NCBI GenBank assembly: GCA_964438865.1 | Contig: CAYTMI010000003.1 | Span: forward strand, 1 to 64,000 | Length of the DNA: 64,000 nucleotides | Source of the DNA: G016234445 sp964438865 | Lineage (GTDB): Bacteria; Chloroflexota; Dehalococcoidia; Tepidiformales; Tepidiformaceae | Direction: 5' to 3' | Shown here: positions 40,413-49,144 of the stretch, in pieces | How the letters are laid out: each line of letters begins with the position of its first letter | How positions within the stretch are numbered: position 1 is the first letter of the stretch | Translations under genes and position numbers: made by a program | Notes under the pieces: generated by a model | Databases searched by the model: none | Told to the model about the DNA's origin: nothing | Seen by the model: the letters and a program-made list of their open reading frames with translations, nothing else

Positions 40413-42050
40413 ATGGCCGCAACGGCGGGATCGAAGCTGGTTGTCGAACAACTCAAGCGCGAGGGCGTGGACACGCTCTTCTACATCATGGGCGGGCCGA
40501 TCATCGACCTGGCGGGGCAGGCGGCGGAGGCTGGCATCCGGACGGTAGACGTCCGCCACGAACAGGCCGCTGCGATGGCGGCGCACGCCTACGCCCGGAC
40601 GACCGGCAGGACCGGCGTCTGTCTTTCCGCTTCAGGGCCGGCCGCGACGAACCTCCTCACCGGGATCGCCAACGCGTGGACCGACTGCGCGCCGGTTGTC
40701 GCCCTCGGAGGCGCGGCGCCCACCGCCCAGTCCGGCATGGACGCCTTCCAGGAGTTCGACCAGGTGGGATGCTTCCGGCCGGTGACGCGCTGGGCCGAGC
40801 GTGCCCTCCACACGGCCCGCCTCCCGGAACTCGTGAACACCGCCTTCCGCCACGCGATCGGGGCAAAGCCCGGCCCCGTCTACCTGGACCTGCCCGGCGA
40901 CGTGCTCTACCGCCGGGTCGAATCCGACAACGTCTACTTTCCGCCGGCGGCGAAGCGAGTCCCGGCGCCAGGCGACCCTGAACTCGTCGCCCGGGCGATC
41001 GAGATGCTGCGCGGGGCGGAACGGCCGCTCGTGCTCAGCGGGAGCGGCGTCGCCTGGGCCGGCGCCGAACGGGAACTCGGCGAATTCATCGACCGGACGG
41101 GCATCCCCTTCTTCACGACGCCACAGTCGCGCGGGGCCATCCCCGAAGACCACGACCTCGCCTTCCTCGGCGCCCGGTCGGCGGCCTGGCACGAAGCGGA
41201 CGTCGTCCTGCTCCTCGGCACGCGGATGAACTTCATCATCGGGTTCGGCGCCTCGCCCCGGTTCGCCGAGGACGTTCGCTTCATCATGGTGAATTCGGAC
41301 GCGGCCGAACTCGGGCACAACCGCCCGATCGACCTCGGCATCGCCGGCGACGCCAGGCTGGTGCTCCGACAGATGCTCGCCAGCCCGAACCTCCCGGCCG
41401 CGCGCCATTCCGCCTGGGTGCAACACCTGCGCCAGGTGGACGCCGCCCGCCGCGACCGCTCGGAGGCCGACCTGACGAACCCGGCGACACCGATCCACCC
41501 GCTTCGGCTCTGCGGCGAAATCCGGGACGCCGTTGCCCGCGACGCGATCATCGTCGAGGACGGGCACGAGATCCTGAACTTCGCCCGCCAGAGCATCCCG
41601 TCGTTCGTGCCCCGGTCGCGGTTGAACGCGGGCCCGAACGGCTGCATGGGGGTGGGCCTGCCATTCGCGGTCGGGGCGCAGGCTGCGAATCCAGGGCGCC
41701 AGGTAGTGCTGGTCTGCGGCGACGGATCCTTCGGAATGAACATCCAGGAGATCGACACCGCGGTGCGGCACGGGCTCAACTTTGTCGCCGTCATCTCCCA
41801 CAACGGGGGCTGGACGGGCGCCATCCGCGACCGCAAGGTGCCCGGGCGCGACCTGCTGATGACCCGTTACGACGAGGTGGCGAAGGCCTTCGGCGCCCAC
41901 GGTGAATACGTCGAGAAGCCTGAAGAGATCCGGCCGGCCCTCCTGCGAGCACTCGCCGCCGGGAAGCCGGCCATCGTCAACGTCGTCGTCGACCCCTACG
42001 CGCGGGCGACGACCCAGGCGTTCGGCAGCTACTCAGCCCGGCTCGACTAG
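40413..42050 (+). CDS. ThDP-dependent enzyme (2-hydroxyacyl-CoA lyase or acetolactate synthase-like)
   Basis: A 545-residue three-domain ThDP enzyme. The cofactor Glu is in TVDVRHEQAAAMAAHAYAR, the middle domain has GSGVAWAGAERELGEF, and the Mg-ThDP motif is GDGSFGMNIQEIDTAVRHGLN. Family members split 2-hydroxyacyl-CoA or oxalyl-CoA, or join pyruvates; the neighbouring acyl-CoA genes favour a lyase. GGGAGGGGCG lies just before the ATG. A 123-bp inverted-repeat element follows 2 bases after the stop. Confidence 0.88.
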   Translation: MAATAGSKLVVEQLKREGVDTLFYIMGGPIIDLAGQAAEAGIRTVDVRHEQAAAMAAHAYARTTGRTGVCLSASGPAATNLLTGIANAWTDCAPVVALGGAAPTAQSGMDAFQEFDQVGCFRPVTRWAERALHTARLPELVNTAFRHAIGAKPGPVYLDLPGDVLYRRVESDNVYFPPAAKRVPAPGDPELVARAIEMLRGAERPLVLSGSGVAWAGAERELGEFIDRTGIPFFTTPQSRGAIPEDHDLAFLGARSAAWHEADVVLLLGTRMNFIIGFGASPRFAEDVRFIMVNSDAAELGHNRPIDLGIAGDARLVLRQMLASPNLPAARHSAWVQHLRQVDAARRDRSEADLTNPATPIHPLRLCGEIRDAVARDAIIVEDGHEILNFARQSIPSFVPRSRLNAGPNGCMGVGLPFAVGAQAANPGRQVVLVCGDGSFGMNIQEIDTAVRHGLNFVAVISHNGGWTGAIRDRKVPGRDLLMTRYDEVAKAFGAHGEYVEKPEEIRPALLRALAAGKPAIVNVVVDPYARATTQAFGSYSARLD

Positions 42051-42051
42051 A

Positions 42052-42174
42052 GAGGTCAGGGTCCAACCGCGAAAGACGAACTGCGTCTCTACTAGCTTTC
42101 ACCAGTGCCAGACTGACATCCGGCTACGACTACGGACCAAAGTCGTTCTGACATCACGGTTGAACCCTGACCTC
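42052..42174. repeat. 123-bp inverted-repeat (MITE-like) element
   Basis: The arms 42052-42072 (GAGGTCAGGGTCCAACCGCGA) and 42154-42174 (reverse complement of the second arm is GAGGTCAGGGTTCAACCGTGA) match at 19 of 21 bases. The 81-base middle carries no gene; CTGACATC occurs twice. It sits just after the ThDP gene stop and before the convergent ARPP-1 gene, so it may be a miniature inverted-repeat element or a two-way terminator. Confidence 0.6.
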
Positions 42175-42179
42175 CAGTC

Positions 42180-43103
42180 CTAACCCACCCGCGACGCGAA
42201 GGCGGCGAGGTGCACGATCCGATCGGCTTCCTGCAGGGCGGACCCGGTGATGCCATCGCCGGAAAGCCGGAGCATCTCGCCGGCGCCGACGGTCGGGAAT
42301 GCCTCGACGCGGGCTTCGCTCACCGCCGAAAGGAACCCGTTCAGCAGCCACGCTGTCGCCAGACCAGGTGAGGGCGCGCCTTCCATGGCGTCGAGGGCAT
42401 AGCTCCGCACCAGCTTCGAGAGAACCCGAGCGAAGGTCGCCGGCGAATCGAAGAGTTCGACCCCGACGGGCCTACCGCTGATCACGAATGCCGCCCCTGC
42501 CTGGAAGGAGAGCGGCCGAAAAGCGCTGGCGTAGCCGTCGATGCCGGCGCGGTGCTGCTCGTAGATGTCGCGCATGGCCCCGGTCTCGGAGCGTGACGCC
42601 ATCCGGGCCGACTTCTCGTTGATTTCGCGCCAGACTTCGCCCTGGTCCGAGCGCGGTCCCTCCATGTTCCGGAGCGATTCCGACACCTGCATGTTCCGGG
42701 CGGCGCGGGCGGAGGGATACTCCGCATGGTCCGCGGTGGAGAAGGAGCGCGATTCGTGGCGCCAGCGGCCCGCCTCGACGCAGGAGACGGGGATGATCAC
42801 GGTGGCCCCGGCCGGGACGAGGATGGAGAGGTTGAAGACGCGGTTCTGCTTCGCGCCCACGACTTCCTCGCCGTCGATCAGGAGGACGGGGCGGTCGCCC
42901 GCGTTGTGGGCGCGGAGGTCGCCGACACTTGCGGACTCCGAGACCTCGGTCAGGAGGAAGGTGCCGGCAGCGAGGGCGTCGTCGAGGACGGCATAGCCGG
43001 CGGGGTGGTCCCCCGGCAGCACAAGCGGGAACAACTGGAGGTTCGCGAAGGACTGCGGCTCCAGCAGCGCGCAGCCGGCCAGGGCGTTGGCGATAGATTC
43101 CAT
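42180..43103 (-). CDS. ARPP-1 (DUF6569) family protein
   Basis: A 307-residue protein of the ARPP-1 type: LPGDHPAGYAVLDDALAAGTFLLTEVSESASVGDLRAHNAGDRPVLLIDGEEVVGAKQNRVFNLSILVPAGATVIIPVSCVEAGRW is the hallmark. ARPP-1 proteins are found with ADP-ribosyl-glycohydrolase or rhodanese domains and are thought to act in a nucleotide-related or ADP-ribose signal system. No such partner lies next to it here. A GAGG lies close to the ATG. Confidence 0.85.
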   Translation of the reverse strand: MESIANALAGCALLEPQSFANLQLFPLVLPGDHPAGYAVLDDALAAGTFLLTEVSESASVGDLRAHNAGDRPVLLIDGEEVVGAKQNRVFNLSILVPAGATVIIPVSCVEAGRWRHESRSFSTADHAEYPSARAARNMQVSESLRNMEGPRSDQGEVWREINEKSARMASRSETGAMRDIYEQHRAGIDGYASAFRPLSFQAGAAFVISGRPVGVELFDSPATFARVLSKLVRSYALDAMEGAPSPGLATAWLLNGFLSAVSEARVEAFPTVGAGEMLRLSGDGITGSALQEADRIVHLAAFASRVG

Positions 43104-43211
43104 GGGGCAACCTCGTTTCTGCGTTCACTATGTGGGGTGGGTGCGACAGGTGTTGTCGTTTCGGCGAAAGAAAATGGCTGCGGCGTAGAATGCGCCCCGG
43201 AGGTGACGGCG

Positions 43212-43715
43212 ATGGCAGCAGAAACCGGCGGGCTGATCCCGCCCGAGACCCTGGCGATGGTCGGCGAACTGCTCGGCGAACCCGTCTCCGCGGTGATCAC
43301 GGCGAAGGAGTCGCAGCGCTACGCCCAGGCGGTCGGCGACCTCGACCCCATCTACTTCGACGAAGCGGCCGCGAAAGCCGCGGGTTACCGGGGGCTGGTC
43401 GCACCACCAACGTTCGTCTCGCACGTCGTCGTGCAAGGGCAGCCGCTGGAGCGGCTTCGAGAAGACGGTCTCTTCCGGACGGGTGCACGCGCGCTGACGC
43501 TCCGCGTGCGGCGAAACATGTTCGGCGGCGAAGAGTGGGACTTCCTCGAACCGGCCTGTGTGGACGACACGATCACGGCGGAGTCGCGTCTGAAGGCGAT
43601 CGAGGAGAAGCAGGGCGGGTCGGGCGCCTTCGTGTTGACGACGCGGGAGACCACCTACATGAACCAGCGTGGCGAAGTCGTCGCCCGGGCGCGGCAGATT
43701 GGGATCGCGAGGTAA
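43212..43715 (+). CDS. MaoC-like hydratase, N-terminal (FAS1-like) type
   Basis: A 167-residue hotdog-fold protein with the N-terminal MaoC dehydratase pattern: GEPVSAVITAKESQRYAQAVGDLDPIYFDEAAAKAAGYRGLVAPPTF. It lacks the Asp-x4-His dyad of active MaoC proteins and probably forms a heterodimer with the next protein. A TAGAAT box stands about 20 bases upstream and GGAGGT lies 7 bases before the ATG. It leads a short operon. Confidence 0.87.
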   Translation: MAAETGGLIPPETLAMVGELLGEPVSAVITAKESQRYAQAVGDLDPIYFDEAAAKAAGYRGLVAPPTFVSHVVVQGQPLERLREDGLFRTGARALTLRVRRNMFGGEEWDFLEPACVDDTITAESRLKAIEEKQGGSGAFVLTTRETTYMNQRGEVVARARQIGIAR

Positions 43716-43719
43716 GACG

Positions 43720-44151
43720 ATGGCCGGACAGGTGTACTTCGAAGACGTCCACGAGGGCATGGACCTCCCGGTGATGGTGAAGAACGCGTCGCGGGCGCAG
43801 TTGTTCCTCTACAGCGCCGCGACGTGGAACCCGCACCGCATTCATTATGACAAGGACTACGCCGCCACCGAGGGGCACCCCGACGTGCTGGTGCATGGGC
43901 CGCTCCAGGGGGCGTGGCTGTCGCAGTACGTGACCGGCTGGGCGGGGCCGCGCGGGCGGATGCTCAGCCTTTCGTGGCAGAATCGCCGGAGCGGCCTGCC
44001 CGAACGCGACCTCACATTCCGCGGCCGGGTGACCGGTATCTCGCGCGAGGGCGGCCGGGGCATCGTCGACCTGGAGGTATGGGAAGAGGACGGGGAGGGC
44101 AACGTGCTGATGCCGGGAACTGCGCGCGTGTCGCTGCCGGGGAAAGGATAG
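43720..44151 (+). CDS. MaoC-like enoyl-CoA hydratase
   Basis: A 143-residue hotdog enzyme. SRAQLFLYSAATWNPHRIHYDKDYAATEGHPDVLVHGPLQGAWL carries the catalytic Asn/His pair region of MaoC. With the previous gene it would form a two-subunit hydratase, as in ChsH1-ChsH2-type pairs for bulky substrates. It begins 5 bases after the first subunit's stop. Confidence 0.87.
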   Translation: MAGQVYFEDVHEGMDLPVMVKNASRAQLFLYSAATWNPHRIHYDKDYAATEGHPDVLVHGPLQGAWLSQYVTGWAGPRGRMLSLSWQNRRSGLPERDLTFRGRVTGISREGGRGIVDLEVWEEDGEGNVLMPGTARVSLPGKG

Positions 44152-44155
44152 TTCC

Positions 44156-45277
44156 GTGGCTGACAACATCTTCTTGATCGGCGTGAATGGAGAGCTCACA
44201 GAGATGACCGCGACTGCATACGACAGCGAGGCGCTTCTCCAGGACCTGATCTCGGACCATCCAGACCTTCTCGGAGGAGCTCAGATCAACCCTGACTCAC
44301 CGCGGCGCTGGCTGCTCGTGAGGCCGGAGATGCCCGTGCCCGATGCCGCTGGGGGCGTGGACAGGTGGTCGATCGACCACCTCTTTGTTGACCAGGAAGC
44401 CATCCCGACCCTGGTCGAAGTAAAACGGGCAACCGACACCCGCATTCGCCGTGAGGTCGTCGGCCAGATGCTGGACTACGCGGCCAACGCGACGGTGTAT
44501 TGGTCAGTCGAGCGCGCCCGGGGCGAGTTCGAAGCCGGTTGCGAGGCCCGCAGTGTGGATCCGGACGACGAGCTGGAGAAACTCATCGGGCCGGAAGCAT
44601 CGGCCGATGAATTCTGGTCCAGGGTAGAGACCAACCTGAAAGCGGGTCGGCTCCGGTTGCTCTTCCTGGCAGACCAGATCCCAAAGGAATTGCGTCGGGT
44701 TGTCGAGTTCCTCAATCAGCAGATGAACCCCGCCGAAGTCCTCGCCGTCGAGGTGCCGCAGTTTGTCGGAGGTGGCCAGCGGGCGCTCGTGCCGCGGGTC
44801 ATTGGACTAACCGAGCGCACACAGGCTGCAAAGTCGGGGCCGCGGGCGCGCAGACAGTGGGATGAGCCGAGCTTCCTGAAGGAACTGGCTGGGAGGGAGA
44901 CGGAGGGCGTCGCTAACTGCGCTCGCGCCGTCTTTGATCATTGTCGCGACATTGGACTGGTTCTGGAATTCGGGAATCAACCTCAGGAGGGCAGCGTCAA
45001 GGTGATAGCTGGCGCGACAGGGGTCGTGCCGGCTTCTCTAGAAACGTCGGGGTACCTGACGCTGTACCCCCGAAGGGTCCTAGATCGCCCGGAGTTCGAG
45101 CCGGCAGCGGCCAAGGAGGAGTTCGTCCGCCGCTTCTCGGTGGTGGGGAAGCCCATCGAGCCCGGTAAGCAATGGACAAGCTTCAGGCTCCGGCTGTTGC
45201 AGGAGCCGGAGGCGCTTCGTGCATTCTACGAAGCGCTTGACTGGACGGTGGACCGGCTCAACACCCCAGACGCCTAA
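44156..45277 (+). CDS. PD-(D/E)XK nuclease-like protein
   Basis: A 373-residue protein. Near residue 65-100: VDRWSIDHLFVDQEAIPTLVEVKRATDTRIRREVVGQMLDYAANATVYW has the Asp, the EVK and the Q-x-x-x-Y motif of PD-(D/E)XK nucleases, as in NucS-like and related proteins. The C-terminal part is unassigned. It starts 5 bases after the MaoC gene (GTG), so it may be carried on the same transcript although its role seems unrelated. Its end overlaps the convergent CoA-transferase gene by 4 bases. Confidence 0.75.
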   Translation: MADNIFLIGVNGELTEMTATAYDSEALLQDLISDHPDLLGGAQINPDSPRRWLLVRPEMPVPDAAGGVDRWSIDHLFVDQEAIPTLVEVKRATDTRIRREVVGQMLDYAANATVYWSVERARGEFEAGCEARSVDPDDELEKLIGPEASADEFWSRVETNLKAGRLRLLFLADQIPKELRRVVEFLNQQMNPAEVLAVEVPQFVGGGQRALVPRVIGLTERTQAAKSGPRARRQWDEPSFLKELAGRETEGVANCARAVFDHCRDIGLVLEFGNQPQEGSVKVIAGATGVVPASLETSGYLTLYPRRVLDRPEFEPAAAKEEFVRRFSVVGKPIEPGKQWTSFRLRLLQEPEALRAFYEALDWTVDRLNTPDA

Positions 45278-46086
45278 TACCGCCCGGGGGTGACGTAGAA
45301 CTGGTAGGGGTCGAGGCGGCGGAGGAGGGCGATCTCTTCGACGGTCGGCGGTTCGAGTTCGGCGACGGCGGGGGCGAGCCGCAGGTCCCAGCCGCACTCT
45401 GCCTGGACAACTTCGGGCGAAAGGTTGGCGAACACGGCTTCAAGGACCATCTCGCAGGAGCCGGTGTCCCCGCCGTCCGCGGTGTCGAAGCCGAAGACGC
45501 CCACCGTGGAGACCACCAGGTTCGGCCCCTGTGCATCGAGCCCCGCCCGGCGGCGGGCGCCAGGACCATCGATGTAGCCGGGACTCGTGTTGAAGTCGAC
45601 CCGGGGGACGAAGCGGCGGCGCTCCTGGGGCATCAGCGTCAGCACGCGTGGAGCCAGGCAGGCGATCTCGGTGTTGCCGCCGGTGCCGCCGAGCCGCCGT
45701 TCGGGGTTGCGATAGTCACCCATCACCAGCGTGTTCAGGTTCCCGAAGCGGTCGACCTGCGCGGCCGAGAGCACCCCGAAGTCGACGTTGCCGCCCATGA
45801 GCAGGCTCCCCAACGCGTCGACCATGTCCGAAACCATCGCCGACCCATCGTTGAGGATTATGTCGTGGATACCGACGGAAGCGCGGGGCACCTCGGCCCG
45901 CGGCAGGTAGTCGAAGGCGCCGACTTCGGTGCAGATGGCGATTTCCGGCGCGTGGAGCATCTTCGCCAGCACACCGGTGATAACGGGGAGCCCCATCCCC
46001 AGCAGCACGACGCCCGACTTCGGGAATTCGCGGGCGGCAGCCACGCACATCATCTCGGCGAGGGCGTAGTCGTCGGAATACTGCAT
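45274..46086 (-). CDS. CoA-transferase beta subunit (family I), pair 1
   Basis: A 270-residue family I CoA-transferase subunit. TEVGAFDYLPRAEVP lies where the active-site Glu of the SENG motif is expected; LLGMGLPVITGVLAKML and PGYIDGPGARRRAG are other marks. It starts 8 bases after the stop of its alpha subunit. It resembles the IpdAB/GctAB group, which includes an enzyme that opens a steroid ring. Confidence 0.83.
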   Translation of the reverse strand: MQYSDDYALAEMMCVAAAREFPKSGVVLLGMGLPVITGVLAKMLHAPEIAICTEVGAFDYLPRAEVPRASVGIHDIILNDGSAMVSDMVDALGSLLMGGNVDFGVLSAAQVDRFGNLNTLVMGDYRNPERRLGGTGGNTEIACLAPRVLTLMPQERRRFVPRVDFNTSPGYIDGPGARRRAGLDAQGPNLVVSTVGVFGFDTADGGDTGSCEMVLEAVFANLSPEVVQAECGWDLRLAPAVAELEPPTVEEIALLRRLDPYQFYVTPGRY

Positions 46087-46093
46087 CGGTGGC

Positions 46094-47062
46094 CTACCTG
46101 AACCCGAGCGTGGGGGCGTGGGTGTAGCGCACGGGCAGTTCAGGCTCGGGCCCATGGCTGGCGACGAGGCGGTCAATGGCTTCCTGGCCGAAGACTTCGC
46201 GGTAGTGCCCCATGTAGGCGGCGTGGTCTTCAACCCCGTCGATCCACTCGGCGGCGAAGGCTTCGTAGGCATCGAGGGAGCTGGTGATGCCACGCATCGT
46301 CTTTGACATGAACCCGTAGTCGTAGTCGTAGTAGCCGGTGATGCTGCTGGGGTGGCCGCCCCAGGGCATGTGCACCACGGCCGAGACGCGGAAGCCAGGA
46401 ACAATCGTGCGGCCCGGGTCGCTGCGGATCGCGGACGCCGGGACGATCTCCTCGGCCGAGACGATGACCTTCTTCGCCGCCCAGTAGGCCCACTTCGAAT
46501 CGCCCTGGTGACCCCAGGCGTGGACGTTGCCTTCTTCGTCGGCGCGCTGAGAGTGGAGGACGGCGACGTCCGGCCGCAGCGCGGGCAGAAGCACCACCTT
46601 CTGGCCATCGAACGGCGATTCCATCTCCGCCCACTTCTGGTCGCCCAGGAAGGCGCCGGGGTGGTCCGCGAACTCGGGCCGAAGGTAGTCGGTGCCGAGA
46701 AATGAGCGGGTCGGGATGAAGGGGATGCCGAGGGCACCGGCCATGAGCATCAGGGCGATGGCCTGGTTGCTGTAGTCCTCGTAGCGAAGGCGGCCGTCGG
46801 ACATCATCTCGGTGATCACGCCCGGACGGAGCGCACCGCCAAGGTAGCCGCTGCGGACCCGGTCCACGCAGCCCGCGAGGATCATCAAGGTGGCCTGCTG
46901 GCCGACGGAGCCGCCGACGACTTCGAGGCGCTTCTTGCGCTGGCGGATGATCTCGTAGCAGAGGCCGAAGGCGATGCAGGTGTAGCCCGCGTAGACGGTG
47001 TCGCCATCATCGACAAACCGGGCGATGGCATCCCGGGCGGTCATCAGTTTGGAAGCTGCCAT
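46094..47062 (-). CDS. CoA-transferase alpha subunit (family I), pair 1
   Basis: A 322-residue alpha subunit: SKLMTARDAIARFVDDGDTVYAGYTCIAFGLCYEIIRQRKKRLEVVGGSVGQQATLMILAGCVDRV is typical of this group. It would bind CoA together with the beta subunit. I prefer the ATG at 47062; an upstream extension lacks conservation and no strong Shine-Dalgarno sequence is seen. It follows an SDR gene by 47 bases. Confidence 0.83.
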   Translation of the reverse strand: MAASKLMTARDAIARFVDDGDTVYAGYTCIAFGLCYEIIRQRKKRLEVVGGSVGQQATLMILAGCVDRVRSGYLGGALRPGVITEMMSDGRLRYEDYSNQAIALMLMAGALGIPFIPTRSFLGTDYLRPEFADHPGAFLGDQKWAEMESPFDGQKVVLLPALRPDVAVLHSQRADEEGNVHAWGHQGDSKWAYWAAKKVIVSAEEIVPASAIRSDPGRTIVPGFRVSAVVHMPWGGHPSSITGYYDYDYGFMSKTMRGITSSLDAYEAFAAEWIDGVEDHAAYMGHYREVFGQEAIDRLVASHGPEPELPVRYTHAPTLGFR

Positions 47063-47108
47063 TCGCGGAAGCTTACGCGCCCGCGGCGTCTCGATCAGCC
47101 CCGCCGGG

Positions 47109-47891
47109 TCAGCGGGCGACGACTGAGATGGTGACGCCGCCGTCAACCGGGAGCACGACGCCGGTGATGTAGCGAGCCTCGTCGGAGACCAGGAAGAGGG
47201 CCGCGTAGCCGATGTCCCAACCGGTGCCTTCGATCTGGAGCAAGGAGGCCCGCCGGCGCCGTTCGCGCACCTCCTCGGGCATGCCCGCGGCGTAGACCAT
47301 GGGCGTGTACACCGGCCCGGGGGCGATGCAGTTCACGCGGATGCCCTCGCGCGCGTGATCGACGGCCATGGCCCGAGTGAGCGCGATTACCGCGCCTTTC
47401 GAAGTCGAGTACGGCGTCATCCCGCGGGGCCTCAGCGCTGCAATCGACGAGATGTTGACGATCGCACCGCCGCCGTTCGCCGCCATCGCCGGGACCGCCG
47501 CCTTGCTCGCCAGCATCATCCCCTTCACGTTCACCCGCATCACCCGGTCCCACTCGTCTTCGTCGACCGTGACCACTGTGCCGGCCCCGCCGATGCCGAC
47601 GTTGTTGTCGAGGATGTCCAGGTGGCCCCAGAGTTCCGTCGCCCGCGCGACCATCGCCCGGCACTGGGCCGAGTCGGTCACGTCGGCTTCGAACGCCTCG
47701 GCGATGCCGCCCTCCGCCACGATCATCTCGCGCGTCTGGTCGGCGGCGGCGAGTTTCCGGTCGACCAGGAGGACGCGGGCGCCTTCGCGGGCGAAGAGGA
47801 CGGCGGCGGCGCGGCCGTTGCCAATGCCGTCAGTCTGCGAACCGGCCCCGGTGACGATCGCGACTTTGCCTTCGAGCCTCGGCGCGGCCAC
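47109..47891 (-). CDS. Short-chain dehydrogenase/reductase
   Basis: A 260-residue SDR: GAGSQTDGIGNGRAAA cofactor loop, LDNNVGIGG, IVNISSIAALRPRGMTPYSTSKGAVIALT with the Ser and YxxxK, and GVVLPVDGGV at the end. It shares the long cofactor loop with the SDR at 14099, hinting at a common substrate class. The GTG start lies 2 bases after the cupin gene's stop. Confidence 0.87.
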   Translation of the reverse strand: MAAPRLEGKVAIVTGAGSQTDGIGNGRAAAVLFAREGARVLLVDRKLAAADQTREMIVAEGGIAEAFEADVTDSAQCRAMVARATELWGHLDILDNNVGIGGAGTVVTVDEDEWDRVMRVNVKGMMLASKAAVPAMAANGGGAIVNISSIAALRPRGMTPYSTSKGAVIALTRAMAVDHAREGIRVNCIAPGPVYTPMVYAAGMPEEVRERRRRASLLQIEGTGWDIGYAALFLVSDEARYITGVVLPVDGGVTISVVAR

Positions 47892-47893
47892 CG

Positions 47894-48280
47894 TCAGGCT
47901 CCCTTCGCGACGCGCCAGGGCGCGGGGTCGAAGTCTTCCGGCAGCGGGATGAAGAAGCTGCGGCGGGGGCCTTCGATGTCACGCGTGATGTGGCCGCGGC
48001 CGGTTGTGTCGTCGGCCAGGAGGATGTCGCCGGGGCCGAAGATACGCTTCGAGCCATCGCCGCATTCGACTTCGGTCCGCCCCCAGAGGGTGACCACGAA
48101 CTGCCGCTGGGGCGCGTTGTGGAAATCGATGTGCATGCCCAGCGGCGTCTCCCGAAAGATCACGCCTGACGACGGGACAAGCTCCGAAAGGCTCCCGTAG
48201 CGGCCGGGCTTGAGCGGGACTTCGAGGTCTTCGAAATGGGACTCGCCGTCGTCGCCGGTGTACACGCGGACCACTTTCAT
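47894..48280 (-). CDS. Cupin-domain protein
   Basis: A 128-residue cupin-like protein: SSGVIFRETPLGMHIDFHNAPQRQFVVTLWGRTEVE and GPGDILLADDTTGRGHITRD. It has few of the usual metal His residues (MHID, FHNAP). It opens the operon with the SDR and the CoA-transferase genes. Function unknown. Confidence 0.8.
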   Translation of the reverse strand: MKVVRVYTGDDGESHFEDLEVPLKPGRYGSLSELVPSSGVIFRETPLGMHIDFHNAPQRQFVVTLWGRTEVECGDGSKRIFGPGDILLADDTTGRGHITRDIEGPRRSFFIPLPEDFDPAPWRVAKGA

Positions 48281-48339
48281 GTCGTCCTCCTCTGTGGGGG
48301 CATTGTTGGCTTCGCGGGGGAGCGCTGCAAGCGCGGAGT

Positions 48340-49053
48340 TCAGCCTTCGGTGCTCAGGGCCGCGGCCGCACGGAAGGCGGCTTCAAGCATCACCGTCGTC
48401 CCGGCGGCGATTGCGGCATCATCGGCCCAGCTTTCGCGCTCCCCGACGCGGTCGACGGCGAGGCAGATTGCCCCCGCGCGGACGCCCCGGTGGAGGGCGA
48501 CCGTGAACAGCGTCGCCGCTTCCATCTCGACGGCGAGGACGCCGCGGGCGCGCCACTGCTGCCAGTCGTCTTGCTGGTGGTAGAAGGCGTCTTCGGAGAC
48601 GTAGAGGCCGGTGTGGAAGGCACGGCCGGTGTCCCGGGCGGCGGCCACGAGCGCGGCCGTCACGTCGAAGTCGGCGACGGGCGCGAAGGGGTCGCCCTGG
48701 ACGTACTGGCGAGTGGCGCCGTCCATCGGCACGGATGCGGTGGCGACGATGAGGTCGAGCACCTTAACGGCGTCGGCGATGGCGCCGCAGGTCCCGGCGC
48801 GGATGAGGACGCGGGCGCCGAGGTCGGCGAGCTCCTCGACGACGATGGCGGTGGAGGGCCCACCCATCCCGGTGGTCTGCACGGAGACACGCTTCCCGGC
48901 GAATCGACCGCTGTAGCCCACGAGTCCACGGTTGTCGTTGTAGCAGGTGGCGCCTTCGAGCATCGCCGCCGCCCGGTGGGCGCGGCCGGGGTCACCAACG
49001 AGGACGACGGCGTCTGCGATGTCACCGGGCTTCGCGTGAATGTGGAGAGGCAT
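48340..49053 (-). CDS. Purine-nucleoside phosphorylase-like (DeoD/UDP family) enzyme
   Basis: A 237-residue phosphorylase: AKPGDIADAVVLVGDPGRAHRAAAML, NDNRGLVGYSGRFAGKRVSVQTTGMGGPSTAIVVEEL and LIRAGTCGAI are the purine or uridine phosphorylase motifs. VEMEAATLFTVAL carries the substrate Glu, and the Asp of LAVDRVGE favours purine rather than uridine. It salvages nucleosides. It precedes the cupin gene by 60 bases on the same strand. Confidence 0.88.
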   Translation of the reverse strand: MPLHIHAKPGDIADAVVLVGDPGRAHRAAAMLEGATCYNDNRGLVGYSGRFAGKRVSVQTTGMGGPSTAIVVEELADLGARVLIRAGTCGAIADAVKVLDLIVATASVPMDGATRQYVQGDPFAPVADFDVTAALVAAARDTGRAFHTGLYVSEDAFYHQQDDWQQWRARGVLAVEMEAATLFTVALHRGVRAGAICLAVDRVGERESWADDAAIAAGTTVMLEAAFRAAAALSTEG

Positions 49054-49144
49054 CCCACCGTCCCTTACCGGCCGAAATGGCGCTGTCGGCGAGAGATGAT
49101 CCCGATCATGGCCGGGGCAGCCACCGAATCGCCATCGTACCGTA

